Shown in pieces: positions 61,747 to 64,000 of a DNA stretch of 64,000 nucleotides. Source of the stretch: Bacteroidota bacterium (GTDB lineage Bacteria > Bacteroidota > Bacteroidia > Flavobacteriales > Flavobacteriaceae). The DNA lies in NCBI GenBank assembly GCA_027621175.1, contig JAQCCM010000006.1, positions 17,787-81,786 on the forward strand, given 5' to 3'. The notes below the pieces were generated by a model that saw only the letters and a program-made list of their open reading frames with translations, ran no database searches and was not told the DNA's origin. Every line of letters begins with the position of its first letter. Positions within the stretch are counted from its first letter, which is position 1. The translations under genes were made by a program, and so were the position numbers.

Positions 61747-62025
61747 TTAATCTACTAACAAGATAACCTTGTTGTCGCTCATTTCTAAGGTACCGCCATT
61801 GCTAAGCGTCAAAAAGGTTTCGTTGCCTTTTTGGTTGAAATGGGATTGAAATGCCTTGGCAATTTCAATTTTACCTTGAATTTTCGCCTCACCAATAGCA
61901 AGTGTTGACACAATAGCTGCATGATTATTGAGTACCTGAAATGAACCTTCAGTACCAGGGACAGAGAGGGCTTCTATCTCCCCTCGGAATAATGTAGCTT
62001 CAGGACTTACAATTTCTAAATACAT
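61747..62025 (-). CDS. atpC: ATP synthase F1 epsilon subunit
   Basis: A 92-residue protein with the epsilon beta-sandwich domain (MYLEIVSPEATLFRGEIEAL; SVPGTEGSFQVLNNHAAIVS). The C-terminal helical hairpin of longer epsilon subunits is absent, as usual in Bacteroidota. It lies 5 bp after atpD. Confidence 0.95.
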   Translation of the reverse strand: MYLEIVSPEATLFRGEIEALSVPGTEGSFQVLNNHAAIVSTLAIGEAKIQGKIEIAKAFQSHFNQKGNETFLTLSNGGTLEMSDNKVILLVD

Positions 62026-62030
62026 AAGAA

Positions 62031-63626
<1,596 letters not shown>

Positions 63627-63644
63627 TCATGCCTATAATCCAAA

Positions 63645-63672
63645 AAAAAAGCACCCAAATGGGTGCTTTTAA
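63645..63672. terminator. Bidirectional rho-independent terminator
   Basis: AAAAGCACCC / GGGTGCTTTT stem with loop AAAT (63647-63670). It lies downstream of the right-edge TonB receptor (minus strand). Confidence 0.9.
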
Positions 63673-63688
63673 TTCTTTAAGCGTTTTA

Positions 63689-64000
63689 TTAGAAGTCAAA
63701 CAAAATAGAGGTGTAGTAAATACTACCTATACGTCCACTTCCAGCAAGACTTACAAATTCATTTCCACCAATATTGTTTCCACCAACACGAAGTTTAGCG
63801 TTTAATTTGGAAAGGTCAAATGTAACTTGTGCATCAATTACTGTATTTGCATCAATCATTTCATCAACAAAAGTTGACTCGAACATGTATTCAGAGTTAT
63901 AACGTGCATTTACATTAAATGAAACTGGGTTGAAATTACCATTCAAGCCAGCTTTAATTCTGTGTGTTGGCGTATTCCAAGACGTTTCAAATGTTGGATC
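63689..64000 (-). CDS. TonB-dependent receptor C-terminus, 5' part outside window
   Basis: The minus-strand frame is open from the right edge (DPTFETSWNTPTHRIKAGLN) to the stop at 63689; about 103 residues are visible. They are the last strands of an outer-membrane beta barrel (NVNARYNSEYMFESTF; LNAKLRVGGNNIGG; GSIYYTSILFDF), with a C-terminal aromatic residue. The start and any N-terminal domain lie beyond the window, so the substrate class cannot be judged. Confidence 0.85.
   Translation of the reverse strand, partial: DPTFETSWNTPTHRIKAGLNGNFNPVSFNVNARYNSEYMFESTFVDEMIDANTVIDAQVTFDLSKLNAKLRVGGNNIGGNEFVSLAGSGRIGSIYYTSILFDF

Overview
The window is AT-rich chromosomal DNA of a marine-type Bacteroidota bacterium, almost certainly family Flavobacteriaceae. 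The evidence is gliding-motility genes gldD and gldE beside ssb and mutY, several TonB-dependent receptors, type IX secretion (T9SS) C-terminal sorting domains, DUF3098, DUF3127, DUF4271, DUF4296 and DUF4301 family proteins, the mevalonate route to isoprenoids, and recurrent Bacteroidota -7 promoter boxes (TAnnTTTG). No rRNA, tRNA, CRISPR array or intact insertion sequence was seen. The genome is packed tightly: most tail-to-tail gene pairs overlap or abut.

Layout. 1-7.6 kb: a TonB receptor cut by the window edge, a DUF1080 lipoprotein, a beta-propeller protein fused to a cupredoxin, a separate azurin lipoprotein and a ThuA-like protein; together they look like a periplasmic sugar-oxidation locus that uses copper proteins as electron carriers. 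7.7-13.4 kb: a glycosyltransferase, rluB-like pseudouridine synthase, UbiA prenyltransferase and two mevalonate-pathway genes. 13.5-16.2 kb: the wreck of a probable maltodextrin utilisation locus. An intact LacI regulator with a palindromic operator sits between two deletion scars, one joining a truncated RhaT-like transporter tail-to-tail with a truncated sugar permease, the other joining a SusC-type signal peptide to the C-terminus of a T9SS-secreted protein. 16.2-32.4 kb: housekeeping (Fe-S assembly, trmB, PhoPR-like two-component system, tyrS, dihydroorotase, hemD, leuS) plus a HicAB toxin-antitoxin pair. 32.5-40.3 kb: a BspA-like secreted protein, ftsX, uppP, truB, tag, aat, a DUF3127 protein, a histidine kinase, HIT, greA and a Rieske-like lipoprotein.

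40.3-46.2 kb is a thiamine uptake locus: a TonB receptor behind a clear TPP riboswitch, with a PnuC-type (PnuT) transporter, NadR-like kinase, YkoF-like thiamine-binding protein, DUF4301 protein and a phosphopantetheinyl transferase. 46.2-52.4 kb holds ahcY, an unlisted pair of very small genes (one a candidate double-glycine leader peptide), ribosomal proteins L27 and L21, and an active/inactive M16 peptidase pair. 52.4-57.2 kb holds a DMT permease, a metal-binding lipoprotein with a three-fold CxxxCxxxCC tail, gldD, gldE, ssb and mutY. 57.3-64 kb holds HU, a tiny basic protein, RNase E/G behind a hairpin-rich leader, recX, a BtuB-like receptor, the F1 epsilon and beta subunits of ATP synthase, and the C-terminus of another TonB receptor that runs off the right edge.

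The observations most worth following are the double-scar decay of the sugar locus, the GG-leader micro-ORF at 47.6 kb, the cupredoxin locus at the left end, the Cys-repeat lipoprotein, and three candidate leader-RNA controls (TPP riboswitch, greA leader terminator, RNase E/G leader hairpins). All family names are from reading the sequence without database searches.
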